Assembly (NCBI RefSeq): GCF_018476645.1
Contig: NZ_JAHCTB010000004.1
Location: 248,001 to 312,000, forward strand
Source: Aequorivita echinoideorum
Lineage (GTDB): Bacteria > Bacteroidota > Bacteroidia > Flavobacteriales > Flavobacteriaceae
Direction: 5' to 3'
DNA: 64,000 nt
The first letter of the stretch is position 1. Each line of letters opens with the position of its first letter. The position numbers were made by a program, and so were the translations under genes. The notes under the pieces were generated by a model. The model had not been told where the DNA came from, did no database searches, and saw nothing but the letters and a program-made list of their open reading frames with translations. Below, piece after piece: positions 63,271-64,000 of this stretch.

Positions 63271-64000
63271 TTATTTCAGCTTCAATAGTTTTTCCGCGGC
63301 TTCAAATGGAGTGGTTTTATTTTCGTGAAGCAATTTCAATTGTATTTCCATTTCCTTTTTGACGGAAGCGTTTGAATAAAAATCACTTTTCAGTCTTCCT
63401 TCAATGGTTTGCATCAACCAGAATTTATCCTGCTCCTTTCTTTTTTTCTCAAAGAATCCATTTTTTTTTGTAAGCTCAAAATAGTTGGCGATGGTATCCC
63501 AAATCTCTACAATTCCTTCGTTTTTTAGGGCACTTGCGAGAAGTGTTTTTGTTGTCCAATCGTTTTCTTTGGAAGGGTAGAGGTGGAGCGCACGATTAAA
63601 TTCTGTTTTTGCCAATTTTGCGGCTTTTAGATTTTCGCCATCTGCCTTGTTTATAACTATGGTATCTGCCATTTCCATAATTCCACGTTTTATTCCCTGC
63701 AATTCATCCCCCGCGCCGGCGAGTTTTAGAAGCAGAAAAAAATCTGTCATGGAATGTACGGCGGTTTCACTTTGTCCCACGCCCACCGTTTCAATAATAA
63801 TAACGTCAAATCCGGCAGCCTCACATAAAATAATGGTTTCGCGCGTTTTTCTAGCAACGCCTCCCAGTGTTTCACCACTGGCAGATGGCCGAATAAATGC
63901 ATTTTTTTCCTTTACCAATTCTTCCATTCGGGTTTTATCGCCCAAAATGCTGCCCTTGCTCAAACTGCTGCTGGGATCAACCGCGAGCACGGCAATTCTT
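63271..64000 (-). CDS. meaB: Methylmalonyl-CoA mutase-associated GTPase MeaB (ArgK family), 3' part
   Basis: The C-terminal 242 codons are present and the frame runs off the right edge. Visible are [20 protein letters not shown], the switch-like [18 protein letters not shown], the G3-type [12 protein letters not shown], the DxxG-equivalent region and the G4 base-recognition VINKADGEN. MeaB protects adenosylcobalamin-dependent methylmalonyl-CoA mutase from inactivation. The Walker A motif would lie just beyond the window. It ends 2 nt after the convergent epimerase stop. The mutase genes are not seen here. Confidence 0.94.
   Translation of the reverse strand, partial: RIAVLAVDPSSSLSKGSILGDKTRMEELVKEKNAFIRPSASGETLGGVARKTRETIILCEAAGFDVIIIETVGVGQSETAVHSMTDFFLLLKLAGAGDELQGIKRGIMEMADTIVINKADGENLKAAKLAKTEFNRALHLYPSKENDWTTKTLLASALKNEGIVEIWDTIANYFELTKKNGFFEKKRKEQDKFWLMQTIEGRLKSDFYSNASVKKEMEIQLKLLHENKTTPFEAAEKLLKLK

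Overview
The window looks like a chromosomal segment of a Bacteroidota bacterium, most likely family Flavobacteriaceae. The evidence is the Bacteroidetes promoter signature (a TAnnTTTG -7 box, sometimes with TTTG or TTG about 19 bp upstream), almost no Shine-Dalgarno sequences, a type IX secretion (T9SS) substrate with a C-terminal sorting domain, a PorD-like gene, CarboxypepD_reg outer-membrane proteins, and the gene order ligA - DUF6913 - dapA - bamD - omega - coaBC - porD - recN - fabI. I cannot name genus or species. There is no rRNA, tRNA, insertion sequence, CRISPR array or prophage; one ncRNA, the small SRP RNA, lies at about 46.69-46.78 kb.

Layout. 0-12 kb, mostly plus strand: the 5' part of ribD (minus, cut by the window edge), a GNAT gene, prmC, a LOG-family gene, ligA, DUF6913-dapA, bamD-omega-coaBC-porD, recN and fabI, closed by a terminator. 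12-19.6 kb: a large secreted T9SS multidomain protein, a glycosyltransferase, a YbbR-like protein, coaE and a two-component pair. 19.6-31.8 kb, mostly minus: miaA, a voltage-gated-type ion channel, an exonuclease/GIY-YIG fusion, yggS, DUF1015, a four-helix-bundle (S23-type) gene bordered by inverted heptamer repeats, hbd, a Gfo/Idh/MocA oxidoreductase, pcm (plus), DUF5686, smpB and a histidine phosphatase. 31.9-35 kb is the main accessory pocket: csbD, an unrecognised 160-aa gene, a 21-bp-period array of dyads in front of a small HTH regulator, an AT-rich lipoprotein gene and an AT-rich barrel-like gene. 35-48.5 kb: clpB, a bacilliredoxin, fahA, glyA, GNAT, guanine deaminase-like, several surface lipoproteins, a glutaminyl cyclotransferase, SRP RNA, an SDR and fsa. 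48.6-64 kb: a thioredoxin-fold lipoprotein lacking CxxC, an ABC-F protein, DUF2007, two fasciclin proteins, pheT, MATE, PAP2, a three-gene lipid-glycosylation operon, an epimerase and the 3' part of meaB.

Functional groups. Envelope biogenesis and surface display: bamD, porD, DUF5686, the T9SS substrate, fasciclins, lipoproteins, and the GT2/LAB_N/GT39 set with PAP2 and an epimerase. Coenzyme A: coaBC and coaE. Translation and quality control: prmC, miaA, smpB, pheT, SRP RNA, ABC-F, clpB. DNA repair: ligA, recN and the exonuclease/GIY-YIG protein.

Most interesting non-coding signals: (1) eight TAC-N4-GTA dyads spaced exactly 21 bp apart, with a ninth degenerate copy that is itself the -7 box of the HTH gene; (2) tandem tracts of 7-, 8- and 9-bp units at several loci, two of which supply the stop codon of the neighbouring gene (clpB, yggS) and one of which lies inside prmC; (3) -7 boxes ending exactly 4 nt before a start codon at several genes, predicting leaderless transcripts; (4) palindromic 21-bp-period repeats on both sides of ligA. 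I found no convincing new multi-gene defence or metabolic system; the 32-33.3 kb locus is the best candidate for something undescribed.
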